A model generated the notes under the pieces. The model ran no database searches. It was given only the letters and a program-made list of their open reading frames with translations, and was not told the origin of the DNA. The position numbers were made by a program, and so were the translations under genes. Below are positions 57,423 through 64,000 of a stretch of 64,000 nt of DNA, one piece after another (within the stretch, counting starts at the first letter, position 1; every line of letters begins with the position of its first letter). This stretch comes from Streptomyces bottropensis ATCC 25435 (GTDB taxonomy: Bacteria; Actinomycetota; Actinomycetes; Streptomycetales; Streptomycetaceae): positions 4,434,496 through 4,498,495 of the forward strand of contig NZ_KB911581.1 in NCBI RefSeq assembly GCF_000383595.1, read 5' to 3'.

Positions 57423-58415
57423 TCACACACCCCAGCGCAGTCCCGGCGTCCGTACCGGCGCGTCGTACAGCCGCAACAACTCCTCGTCGACCTGGCACAC
57501 CGTCACCGACGCGCCGGCCATGTCGAGCGAGGTGACGTAGTTGCCGACGAGGGTGCGGGCCACCGGCACCCCGCGTTCGGTGAGCACGCGCTGCACCTCC
57601 GCGTTGAAGCCGTACAGCTCCAGCAGGGGAGTGGCGCCCATGCCGTTGACGAGGAGCAGGACCGGGTTGCGCGGGCTCATGTCGTCGAGGATGGCGTTCA
57701 CCGCGAAGTCGGCGATCTCCCGCGAGGTCATCATCGCGCGCCGCTCGCGTCCCGGCTCACCGTGGATGCCCACGCCCAACTCCAGCTCTCCGGCGGGGAG
57801 ATCGAAGGTGGGACTGCCCTTGGCCGGAGTGGAGCAGGCGCTGAGGGCCACGCCGAAACTGCGGGAGTTCTCGTTGACCTGCCGGGCCAGCGCCTCGACC
57901 CGCTCCAGCGGCTGTCCCTCCTCGGCAGCGGCTCCCGCGATCTTCTCCACGAACAGGGTCGCGCCCGTGCCGCGCCGGCCGGCGGTGTAGAGGCTGTCGG
58001 TGACGGCCACGTCGTCGTCGACGAGCACCTTGGCGATCCGGATGCCCTCCTCCTCGGCGAGTTCGGCCGCCATGTCGAAGTTGAGCACGTCACCGGTGTA
58101 GTTCTTCACGATGAACAGCACCCCGGCCCCGCTGTCCACGGCCGCCGCGGCCCGCACCATCTGGTCGGGCACGGGCGAGGTGAACACCTCACCGGGACAG
58201 GCCGCCGACAGCATGCCGGGCCCCACGAATCCACCGTGCAACGGTTCGTGTCCCGAGCCGCCCCCGGAGACCAGTCCCACCTTGCCGGCCACCGGCGCGT
58301 CCCGCCGCACCACCACCCGGTTCTCCACGTCCACGGTCAACTCCGGATGCGCGGCCGCCATACCCCGCAACGCGTCCGCGACGACGCTCTCCGCGACGTT
58401 GATCAGCATCTTCAT
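57423..58415 (-). CDS. dhaK: Dihydroxyacetone kinase substrate-binding subunit
   Basis: DhaK (330 residues) binds dihydroxyacetone covalently through a His as a hemiaminal. KVGLVSGGGSGHEPLHGG is the N-terminal signature, and GVGIHGEPGRER holds the active His (His218 in E. coli). The gene leads the dhaK-dhaL-dhaM operon, the PTS-dependent form of the kinase, which makes dihydroxyacetone phosphate. The ATG follows AGGAGG. A regulator such as DhaR or DhaQ is not visible nearby. Confidence 0.95.
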   Translation of the reverse strand: MKMLINVAESVVADALRGMAAAHPELTVDVENRVVVRRDAPVAGKVGLVSGGGSGHEPLHGGFVGPGMLSAACPGEVFTSPVPDQMVRAAAAVDSGAGVLFIVKNYTGDVLNFDMAAELAEEEGIRIAKVLVDDDVAVTDSLYTAGRRGTGATLFVEKIAGAAAEEGQPLERVEALARQVNENSRSFGVALSACSTPAKGSPTFDLPAGELELGVGIHGEPGRERRAMMTSREIADFAVNAILDDMSPRNPVLLLVNGMGATPLLELYGFNAEVQRVLTERGVPVARTLVGNYVTSLDMAGASVTVCQVDEELLRLYDAPVRTPGLRWGV

Positions 58416-58560
58416 GGGTACCTCCTGGTGAGATGTCGAGACACGCCTCCGGCTGCGCCGTCGTGCCGACTGCGATGACGGGCATCGGATCCTCGGGGTC
58501 GTCGGGCACGGGTCGGTCGAAGCGCGTCTGGTGAAAGTATCGACCTTGAGGAGGCGAAGG

Positions 58561-58782
58561 TCACGTGCGTCGACACGCCGGTGCGCGCGCCCGGATCTGG
58601 CGCGACGGCGGCGCGACGCGGGCGAGGACGATGTCCTCGGCCTCCACCTTCGCCGGGTCCACCGGAGCGACGGCCACCTGCCGGCGACTGCGTATCAGCG
58701 GGACCATCGAGGAGCCGCTGGGCCGGAACGTCACGGTCGCCCCGCCGGCGCCACTGTCCGCCACCGCGTCCAAGGCACCCAT
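58561..58782 (-). pseudogene. Truncated S24/S26 (LexA/signal-peptidase-like) protein
   Basis: The 73-residue frame contains VTFRPSGSSMVPLIRSRRQVAVAPVDP and EAEDIVLARVA, the first half of a small S24/S26-like domain with the catalytic Ser in SGSSM. Related proteins usually continue with a VYLHLV-type strand and the Lys region, but here the frame drifts into PPSRQIRARAPACRRT and stops. The second half is missing in all frames nearby. It is probably a decayed remnant. CACGAT ends 6 nt before the ATG. Confidence 0.55.
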
Positions 58783-58875
58783 ACGGCGATCGTGGCAGAC
58801 CCCCGGCCACCGCCCCACCGATCAAGTCCTCGTCCGGTTCCTCGTACCGGACGGAGCCTTGAGCCCTCGGCGCCC

Positions 58876-58881
58876 TACGAT
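58876..58881 (+). promoter_or_regulatory. -10 element for a leaderless GNAT gene
   Basis: TACGAT ends exactly 6 nt before GTG 58888, and no ribosome site is present. This arrangement suggests a leaderless transcript beginning at the start codon. Confidence 0.5.
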
Positions 58882-58887
58882 CGACGC

Positions 58888-59283
58888 GTGACGATCACGT
58901 ACGAGTGGCGGGGCCACTTCGACAACACGGCACTCGACGCGCTGCACGCGGAAGGCTTCGACCACCCGGTCGCCGCGACCGACTGGCGGGGACGACTCGA
59001 ACGGCACAGCCTCGGCTGGGTCTGCGCGTGGGAGGACGGGACGTTGATCGGCTTCGTCAACGTCGTCTGGGACGGTGGCGTCCACGCCTTCGTCCTGGAC
59101 ACGGTGGTCGCGGAACACCACCGCGGCGCGGGCGTCGGTGCCGCGCTGATCGCGACGGCCGCCCACGAAGCCCGTGCCGCGCGGTGCCAGTGGCTGCACG
59201 TCGACTTCGAGGAGCACCTGCGGCCGTTCTACATCGACGCCTGCGGCTTCAAGGAGACGGCGGCAGGTCTGCTCGCACTGTGA
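58888..59283 (+). CDS. GNAT-family N-acetyltransferase
   Basis: The 131-residue single-domain GNAT has FVLDTVVAEHHRGAGVGAALIATAAHEA (acetyl-CoA loop, R-G-A-G-V-G) and a C-terminal LRPFYIDACGFKETAAGLL. The substrate is unknown. It ends at a perfect palindromic terminator shared with the convergent methyltransferase gene. GTG 58888 was chosen from the -10 box 6 nt upstream and the fit to the domain start. Confidence 0.82.
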   Translation: MTITYEWRGHFDNTALDALHAEGFDHPVAATDWRGRLERHSLGWVCAWEDGTLIGFVNVVWDGGVHAFVLDTVVAEHHRGAGVGAALIATAAHEARAARCQWLHVDFEEHLRPFYIDACGFKETAAGLLAL

Positions 59284-59313
59284 CAGGGGGCCGGGACATG
59301 TCCCGGCCCCCTG
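59284..59313. terminator. Perfect palindromic bidirectional terminator
   Basis: A perfect 30-bp palindrome with arms CAGGGGGCCGGGACA and TGTCCCGGCCCCCTG lies directly after the GNAT stop and before the convergent methyltransferase stop. It folds into a GC-rich hairpin without a U tract. Confidence 0.85.
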
Positions 59314-59344
59314 GTGACGCCCACCCGTGCTGCGGTGCGGGCCG

Positions 59345-60151
59345 TCAGGGCTTGACGTAGGTGCAGATCGCCAGCGGGGATTCCGGGGAGTACGGGGCCG
59401 CGTCGGCGGGCCAGTCGCCGAAGCGGCCCTCGGGGACGAGCCCCGCGGCGCGGGCGTAGGTGTCCATCTCCTCCGGGGCGGTCAGCCGGGAGATCTCCGT
59501 GCCGACGCGGGTGGTGCCGTCGGCCTCGTACCAGACGTGCGAGAGATGCCACAGCGACCCCTCCGGCAGGAGGACGGAGTGGCTCTGCAGACCGGTGCCC
59601 GGCTCCGGGTAGGGCGAGAAGTACGTGGCGCGGGCGCTGCCCTCGTGCAGGGCGAGGATGGCCGGCTTGTTGTGGGTCTCGATCACCAGCCTGCCGCCGG
59701 GGACCAGCAGTTCGGCCGCGCGGCGCACCGCCAGCTGCTGCTTCTCGGGGCTGAGCAACATCGACAGGGTCGCGCAGATGCAGTACACGAGCCCCACGGT
59801 GTGGTCCGCGGTGTAGACGCAGATGTCGCCGTGCACGGGCTCGACGGGGGTGTCGTCGGCCAGGTCGCGACGCAGCACGTCGAGCATCTCGGGGGAGGAG
59901 TCCACGCCGGTGACCGGCCCGACTCGGCGCGACAGCGGGAGCGCTATCCGCCCCGTTCCGACACCGAACTCGACGGTGCCCAGGGCCGGATCGGGATGCA
60001 GCGAGACCAGGCGCTCCACCTCGTCGACGACGGACTCGTCGTCGGGGAACAGCCGGTGGTACCAGTCGCCGAACTGCCGGCCATAGCCGATGTCTTCGAT
60101 GACGGCGCTCGACGTGGCGCCAGGCGCAGGGGATGTCGTGCTGGTGCTCAT
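59345..60151 (-). CDS. Class I SAM-dependent methyltransferase, last gene of the export operon
   Basis: The 268-residue protein shows LGTVEFGVGTGRIALPLSRR (motif I), VTGVDSSPEMLDVL (post-I), VGLVYCICATLSMLLSPE and LLVPGGRLVIETHNK. It is of the small-molecule or peptide-modifying Methyltransf_25 type. GGAGG lies 8 bp before the ATG, which overlaps the stop of the 63-residue membrane protein (ATGA). Its position at the end of an operon with an ABC exporter and tiny peptides suggests it may modify the exported product, which is untested. Confidence 0.82.
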   Translation of the reverse strand: MSTSTTSPAPGATSSAVIEDIGYGRQFGDWYHRLFPDDESVVDEVERLVSLHPDPALGTVEFGVGTGRIALPLSRRVGPVTGVDSSPEMLDVLRRDLADDTPVEPVHGDICVYTADHTVGLVYCICATLSMLLSPEKQQLAVRRAAELLVPGGRLVIETHNKPAILALHEGSARATYFSPYPEPGTGLQSHSVLLPEGSLWHLSHVWYEADGTTRVGTEISRLTAPEEMDTYARAAGLVPEGRFGDWPADAAPYSPESPLAICTYVKP

Positions 60152-60339
60152 GGATGCTGCCTCCGCTTCTTGGACGGGGTGTGCCTGGCATGCGTATGGG
60201 CTCTGGCCTGGGAGCAGGCGCCCCACAGCACCACGAGGGCGACGCCGATGACGGCGGGGGTGCTGACGGCCCGGGTGGCGATGAGGAAGCCGACGATGCC
60301 GAGGGCTACCACGGACGGGATGAGCAGAAAGTCGTTCAT
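60148..60339 (-). CDS. 63-residue two-TM membrane protein
   Basis: The small protein has two hydrophobic segments (FLLIPSVVALGIVGFLIA and TPAVIGVALVVLWGA) and a basic, His-rich tail (RAHTHARHTPSKKRRQHP). It begins at ATG 60339 behind AGGAGAGG and ends in an ATGA overlap with the methyltransferase. It has no recognisable family. It lies 85 bp after the ABC exporter; the gap holds two copies of CCGACAGGAGA, one being its ribosome site. It could be an accessory or immunity-type protein; this is a guess. Confidence 0.7.
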   Translation of the reverse strand: MNDFLLIPSVVALGIVGFLIATRAVSTPAVIGVALVVLWGACSQARAHTHARHTPSKKRRQHP

Positions 60340-60424
60340 GAACCTCTCCTGTCGGGATGATCGGGATGTCTTCTCCTGTCGGGGTGAAGGCGGGTGTGCC
60401 GCTCCGTTGTTCGGTGGAGGTGGA

Positions 60425-62368
60425 TCAGGACGCCACGTCGCTGAGTTCCTGGAGCCGGGCGAGTCGGCGGTAGAGGTCGCTGTGCCGGTGGAGTTCGTCG
60501 TGGGTGCCGACGGCGTGCACCCGCCCCTGGTCGAGCACGACGATCTGCTGGGCCTCGGTGACGGTGGACAGGCGGTGGGCGATGGCGATGACCGCACAGA
60601 AGCCGGAGATCATGGTGATGCTGTCGCGCAGCGCGTTCTCCGATTCGGTGTCGAGGTTGGCGGTGGCCTCGTCCAGCAGCAGGAACCGGGGCGCCTGCAG
60701 CAACGTACGGGCGATGGCGAGGCGTTGCCGCTGACCGCCGGACAGGCCGGCGCCGCGGTCGCCGAGCTCGGTGTCGAGGCCCTTCGGCAGCGCGGCGATC
60801 ACCTCGGTCAGGTTGGCCATGCGCAGTGCCTCGGCGATGTCCTTGTCCCCGGTGTCCGGTGCGCTGTAGGTGAGGTTCTCCCGGACGGTGCCGCGCAGCA
60901 GGGTGTGGTCCTGGTCGACGTAGCCGACGACGGACCGCAGTTGGTTCAGAGGCATGTCCACGATGTCCGTGCCGTCGATGCGGATCGCCCCGGACACCGG
61001 GTCAAAAAGACGCTCGATCAGTTGGAAGACGGTGGACTTGCCGGCCCCGGACGGACCGACGACAGCGGTGAGGCCGACGGCGGGCACGGTGAACGAGATC
61101 CCGTCCAGGATGAGCTTGTCGCTGCCCGGGTAGGAGAAGCCGACGTCGTCGAAGACGAGCCCGGTCTCGAGACCGTGTGCATGGAGGTGGGTGCCGCCGC
61201 TCCGGTGCGCCGGACGGTCGGCCTGTGGCCCGCTCTCGACCTCGATTTTCCCCAGCTCGGCCAGGCGCTCGACCGACGCCCTGCCGACCTGGAACTGGGC
61301 GACCGCAGTGAACAGCGTCAGGAGGGGCGACACCAGGTAGAACAGGTACAGGATGAACGCCGTCAGGGCGCTCGCTTCCATCGCCCCGGTCGCGGTCCGG
61401 GCGGCGCCCAGACCGATGACGACCGTGACCGCCAGTTGGGTGCCGATGCTCATGGTCGGGTCCAGCATCGACGTCATGACCGTCACCTTGATCCCGGACT
61501 TCCGGGCCCGCCGGGCGATGACCGCGATGCCCTCCGCCTCCCGTGCCTCGGCACGGGAGGCCTTCACGGTCGGCATCGCCCCCAGCACCCGCAGCAACGC
61601 GGAGCCGAAGTTGCCGGTGTCGGCCTGGTTGAGCACCGAGACCCGTCGGACGCCGCGCGCCAGCCAGAGCGAGACGGCGCTGGTGACGCCGAGACAGGCG
61701 AGCGTGGCGGCGAGCAGCACCTCGTCGATCCACGCCATCAGCGCGATTCCGCCGATGACCAGGAAGCCGTTGTTGATGATGTCGTCGATCGCGTGTGTCA
61801 TGGTGGAGCGGGCGAGCAAGGTGTCGCTCACCATCCGGGCGAACACATCGCCCTGATGCCAGTTGCTGTACTCCCGCAAACGGGAGCGCAGAAGCCGGGA
61901 CGCCAGGGTGCTGCGGATGTCGTAGATGATGTTCTCGCCGGCCAGCCCGATGACGTATGCATGGAGCGCGTTGAGGGCTGCGTCGGCGAGGAACAGGGTC
62001 GCGCCGATCAGGATGGGGACGGTCACCGATCGTCGCTGCTCGACGGCGGCGACCAGCTGGCCGATGATCGCGGGCTGGGCCAGGGACGTCGCGGAGCCGA
62101 TGAGGCCGAGTACGACCCCCAGGACGATCAGTCGGCGGTGCTTTCCCAGCGCCCGCCACGGCTTTGCGCCCTTGCCCCAGAGCAAGTGCAGATGGAGTTG
62201 GGGTACCGCCCGGTGCAGGGCGCGCGGCCGGTTCGGCTTGCCGTCCTTGCCTGGCTCCGGCCCGCGGTCCTCGCCGTTGCCCTGTTCGCTCGACCCCTTC
62301 TGCAGACTGGTCGGCGGTTGTCGAGGGCGGTGGTGCCTGCCCCTTCCGGCCGCAGTCCATTCGCTCAT
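60425..62368 (-). CDS. ABC exporter, fused TMD-NBD
   Basis: The 647-residue half-transporter has a basic N-terminal arm of about 75 residues, six TM segments and a C-terminal ATPase domain: VVGPSGAGKSTVFQ (Walker A), GAGLSGGQRQRLAIARTLL (signature), RFLLLDEATANLD (Walker B/D-loop) and IAHRLSTVTEA (H-loop). It is of the MsbA/lipid or peptide exporter class and lacks the C39 peptidase of bacteriocin exporters. Its ATG overlaps the stop of a 36-residue peptide gene (ATGA). It is the central gene of this operon. Confidence 0.9.
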   Translation of the reverse strand: MSEWTAAGRGRHHRPRQPPTSLQKGSSEQGNGEDRGPEPGKDGKPNRPRALHRAVPQLHLHLLWGKGAKPWRALGKHRRLIVLGVVLGLIGSATSLAQPAIIGQLVAAVEQRRSVTVPILIGATLFLADAALNALHAYVIGLAGENIIYDIRSTLASRLLRSRLREYSNWHQGDVFARMVSDTLLARSTMTHAIDDIINNGFLVIGGIALMAWIDEVLLAATLACLGVTSAVSLWLARGVRRVSVLNQADTGNFGSALLRVLGAMPTVKASRAEAREAEGIAVIARRARKSGIKVTVMTSMLDPTMSIGTQLAVTVVIGLGAARTATGAMEASALTAFILYLFYLVSPLLTLFTAVAQFQVGRASVERLAELGKIEVESGPQADRPAHRSGGTHLHAHGLETGLVFDDVGFSYPGSDKLILDGISFTVPAVGLTAVVGPSGAGKSTVFQLIERLFDPVSGAIRIDGTDIVDMPLNQLRSVVGYVDQDHTLLRGTVRENLTYSAPDTGDKDIAEALRMANLTEVIAALPKGLDTELGDRGAGLSGGQRQRLAIARTLLQAPRFLLLDEATANLDTESENALRDSITMISGFCAVIAIAHRLSTVTEAQQIVVLDQGRVHAVGTHDELHRHSDLYRRLARLQELSDVAS

Positions 62369-62475
62369 CGCGTGCCCTTGACGTGGACGGAGACGCGGTG
62401 AGGGGGCCAGGCACGGTCCGGGCGGATTCCGGCCGGACGGACAGCTGCCCCGGCCCCTGTACAGACCGGGGTCAT
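62365..62475 (-). CDS. 36-residue peptide gene coupled to the ABC exporter
   Basis: A very short gene begins at ATG 62475 (MTPVCTGAGAAV, ending HVKGTR) and stops at TGA 62365-62367. A strong GGAGGAGGGG lies about 9 bp before the ATG, inside the previous gene. Both ends overlap neighbours as ATGA. This double coupling is the reason to call it real; codon bias at third positions is a little weaker than in neighbours. The peptide has one Cys, several Arg/Pro and no TM. It could be a ribosomal peptide precursor or a coupling peptide; neither is shown. Confidence 0.55.
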   Translation of the reverse strand: MTPVCTGAGAAVRPAGIRPDRAWPPHRVSVHVKGTR

Positions 62476-62603
62476 GTGGTCTTCCCCTCCTCCTCTTTCA
62501 TTTGCCGCCGAGCCTGGGCGTACATGAGGGCCGCCGTGATGAGGCCGGGCAGGAGCAGCGCGAAGCCGCAGACGAGGAGGAACACCGGATTGCTGAAACT
62601 CAT
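62472..62603 (-). CDS. 43-residue single-TM membrane peptide
   Basis: The peptide has one strong TM (VFLLVCGFALLLPGLITAALMYA) followed by a charged cytoplasmic tail (QARRQMKEEEGKTT). AAGGG lies 8 bp before ATG 62603, which overlaps the preceding gene's stop as ATGA; its own stop overlaps the 36-residue gene as ATGA. No family is recognised. Position suggests a helper or partner of the ABC exporter, or an immunity peptide; this is inference. Confidence 0.7.
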   Translation of the reverse strand: MSFSNPVFLLVCGFALLLPGLITAALMYAQARRQMKEEEGKTT

Positions 62604-63223
62604 GATCCGACCCTTGCCTTTTCCTCGGTCCTGGCTGGGGTGAGCGGCGTGCTCGGGGCGTGCGGGTCGAGAGGAACGTAGGGCGAGACGAACATGAGCT
62701 GGGGGGCGCGACGCTCGTCGTACCCGGTGGCGGAGGCCAACGCGAACTGGAAACCCCTGACGGCACCGGCTGATTCGCCCTGGGACGCGATACGGACGCG
62801 TACGTGCTCGGTGATCAGCCGGTACCCCGGTGTGCGGGCGGTGGCCTTGAAGCCCTGCTCGATGACCGAGAGGATCTCCTGGCACGCGTCGAAGACGCAC
62901 TTGTCACTCCGGCGGGTGGGGAACCAGACGAGGTGCATGGGCTTGCGGTCCACGATGCCGCTGACGTCCTGCCAGTTCGAAGCAGTGCCGTCGGCGTCCA
63001 CGGTGCGGTACAGGAAGTGGTAGTCGAACATGGCCGGGTGCGGCGCGAAGAACCGCCAGTTCGGAAGCATGGAGAAGTAGTCCCTGACCCGTACCCGGCT
63101 GAAGTCGCGGTGTGGGTGCTGCCCGGCGAGGGTCAGGAGCAGCAGGGCGGCTCCGGCGATTCGCCATGGGCCGGCTTCGCCGGCGAACGGATTCCTCGTC
63201 CTCAGGCGTGTCAGGGCGGTCAC
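62600..63223 (-). CDS. Unrecognised one-TM protein with an FFAPHP motif
   Basis: The 207-residue protein has one N-terminal TM (WRIAGAALLLLTLAGQ) and an outer domain with PNWRFFAPHPAMFDYHFLYRT. Aromatic-rich motifs of this kind recur in membrane proteins near HTTM and SdpA-type antimicrobial-peptide systems, but I cannot confirm homology. GTG 63223 follows AAGGAGG, overlaps the hydrolase stop (GTGA) and its stop overlaps the 43-residue gene. The coupling suggests a shared role in the export or processing system. Confidence 0.6.
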   Translation of the reverse strand: MTALTRLRTRNPFAGEAGPWRIAGAALLLLTLAGQHPHRDFSRVRVRDYFSMLPNWRFFAPHPAMFDYHFLYRTVDADGTASNWQDVSGIVDRKPMHLVWFPTRRSDKCVFDACQEILSVIEQGFKATARTPGYRLITEHVRVRIASQGESAGAVRGFQFALASATGYDERRAPQLMFVSPYVPLDPHAPSTPLTPARTEEKARVGS

Positions 63224-64000
63224 CGGCGGGCCTCCTTCGCAGAAACGGGCCTTCTGGTGGCGTAACGGGATGGTTCGGCGGCTGAGGAGCGACTGCCGGC
63301 ATCGCGGAAGAACGCGATGACGTGGTCCGTCACCTGATGGGCGTAGCGGCTCGTGACCAGCATGCTCTCGTGCGAGGCTCCCTCGATGACCACGGTCTCG
63401 GTGCGTGCGCCGACATGGGCCTCGGCGAGTTCCTTGTGGAGCAGCAGCTGTTCGGGGTTGCGGTCCACGGTCCGCTGCGCCGAGATCACCAGAGCGGGCA
63501 CACCCTCGATCCTGTCCAGCGGTCCGGAGAAGGACCGGAAGTCGGTCTGCACCGCCTTCCATTCGCGGCGTGCGGCCTCCCACATACGTGCATCGCTGTA
63601 GTGGGCGAATACCTTCTTCCGGTAGGCGGCGGGCAGTTCGCTGATCCATCCTTGCTGGGGGACGAGGATCCCGCTGCCCATCCGCAGTGCCCGGCTCATG
63701 GCGGTGAAGTGGGCGGCCAAGCCCCTGGCGTCCGTGTTCTGACCCCGGCTGAACTGGCCGGGGTGGGAGGCGTCGAGGTAGACGACGCCCTGGAGGCGGT
63801 CGCCCAGATGCCGGGCCGCACGGCGGGCGATCTCCCCGCCGATCGAGTGGCCCACCAGGATCACCTTGCGGTGCGGAGCCACGGCGCCGTTGACGAGATC
63901 CACCAGGTCGTGGACGGACTCCGACAGGTGGAAGGAAGCGGTTGCCCTGCGGCGACTTCCGGCGTATCCGGCACGGGCGTAGGCGATGACCCCGTACCCG
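63220..64000 (-). CDS. Alpha/beta hydrolase, N-terminus outside the window
   Basis: About 260 residues of an alpha/beta hydrolase are seen; the start lies beyond position 64000. VILVGHSIGGEIARRAA is the nucleophile elbow with catalytic Ser, a YLDASHPGQF segment follows, VISAQRTVDRNPEQLL marks the late acidic region, and EGASHESMLV contains the catalytic His. It could be an esterase, thioesterase or haloperoxidase-like enzyme. The stop overlaps the next gene as GTGA, so it is part of the same operon. Confidence 0.82.
   Translation of the reverse strand, partial: GYGVIAYARAGYAGSRRRATASFHLSESVHDLVDLVNGAVAPHRKVILVGHSIGGEIARRAARHLGDRLQGVVYLDASHPGQFSRGQNTDARGLAAHFTAMSRALRMGSGILVPQQGWISELPAAYRKKVFAHYSDARMWEAARREWKAVQTDFRSFSGPLDRIEGVPALVISAQRTVDRNPEQLLLHKELAEAHVGARTETVVIEGASHESMLVTSRYAHQVTDHVIAFFRDAGSRSSAAEPSRYATRRPVSAKEARR

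Overview
The window is chromosomal DNA of a Streptomyces or very close relative. It is very GC-rich, with strong G/C bias at third codon positions and frequent GTG starts. Gene pairs are often coupled through ATGA or GTGA overlaps. The gene content is typical of the genus: the GlgE alpha-glucan pathway, LacI-controlled sugar ABC operons, secreted glycosidases, a second Rho, and DhaKLM. I see no rRNA, tRNA, prophage, insertion sequence or CRISPR array.

Layout. 1-1100: end of an SseB-like gene, a MarR regulator and a VOC protein. 1316-12027: glycogen/trehalose region. A minus-strand operon (DUF5133 protein, GlgE, TreS, maltokinase, GlgB) converts trehalose through maltose and maltose-1-phosphate into branched alpha-glucan; it faces a plus-strand pair of an HATPase-like protein and the debranching enzyme GlgX. 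12051-14686: VOC protein and an MFS exporter. 14700-22827: galactan utilisation locus, with a LacI regulator, ABC importer, GH42 beta-galactosidase and secreted GH53 endo-galactanase around a shared divergent promoter with a clear operator. 22899-26997: ATP-grasp-like protein, SMP-30-like protein, two CrcB fluoride channel subunits and UppP. 27063-32721: asparagine/glutamine/aspartate catabolism (FadR-type regulator, permease, asparaginase, aspartase, glutaminase). 32849-36563: two polyprenol-dependent glycosyltransferases and a D-Ala-D-Ala carboxypeptidase. 36644-40121: a short Rho and a membrane sulfatase-like protein with an 11-unit TADP repeat.

40183-53371: mixed metabolic and regulatory genes. 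These include a GH13 enzyme, methyltransferases, a serine hydrolase, a CE7 esterase, a frameshifted membrane gene, a molybdopterin oxidoreductase/flavin reductase pair, a GNAT, a PrmC-like methyltransferase with a leader, a 2,4-dienoyl-CoA reductase and a PadR regulator. 53388-56246: secreted proteins (small anchored protein, FnIII lipoprotein, GH75 chitosanase). 56316-58415: DhaM, DhaL and DhaK. 58561-59283: a truncated S24/S26-like gene and a leaderless GNAT.

59345-64000 is the least explained part. It is a tightly coupled minus-strand operon of an alpha/beta hydrolase, an unrecognised one-TM protein, a 43-residue membrane peptide, a 36-residue peptide, an ABC exporter, a 63-residue membrane protein and a methyltransferase. 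The successive ATGA/GTGA junctions and strong ribosome sites indicate that the tiny genes are real. A peptide- or lipid-export system is a reasonable but untested reading.

Regulatory signals that stand out are: a near-identical TGCAACTAGT(T)GCA palindrome in front of both the MarR gene (near 717) and the dienoyl-CoA reductase gene (50649); back-to-back promoters overlapping a TGTGAGCGTTCACA operator in the galactan locus; several -10 hexamers exactly 6 nt before a start codon, implying leaderless mRNAs; and perfect bidirectional terminators between convergent genes.
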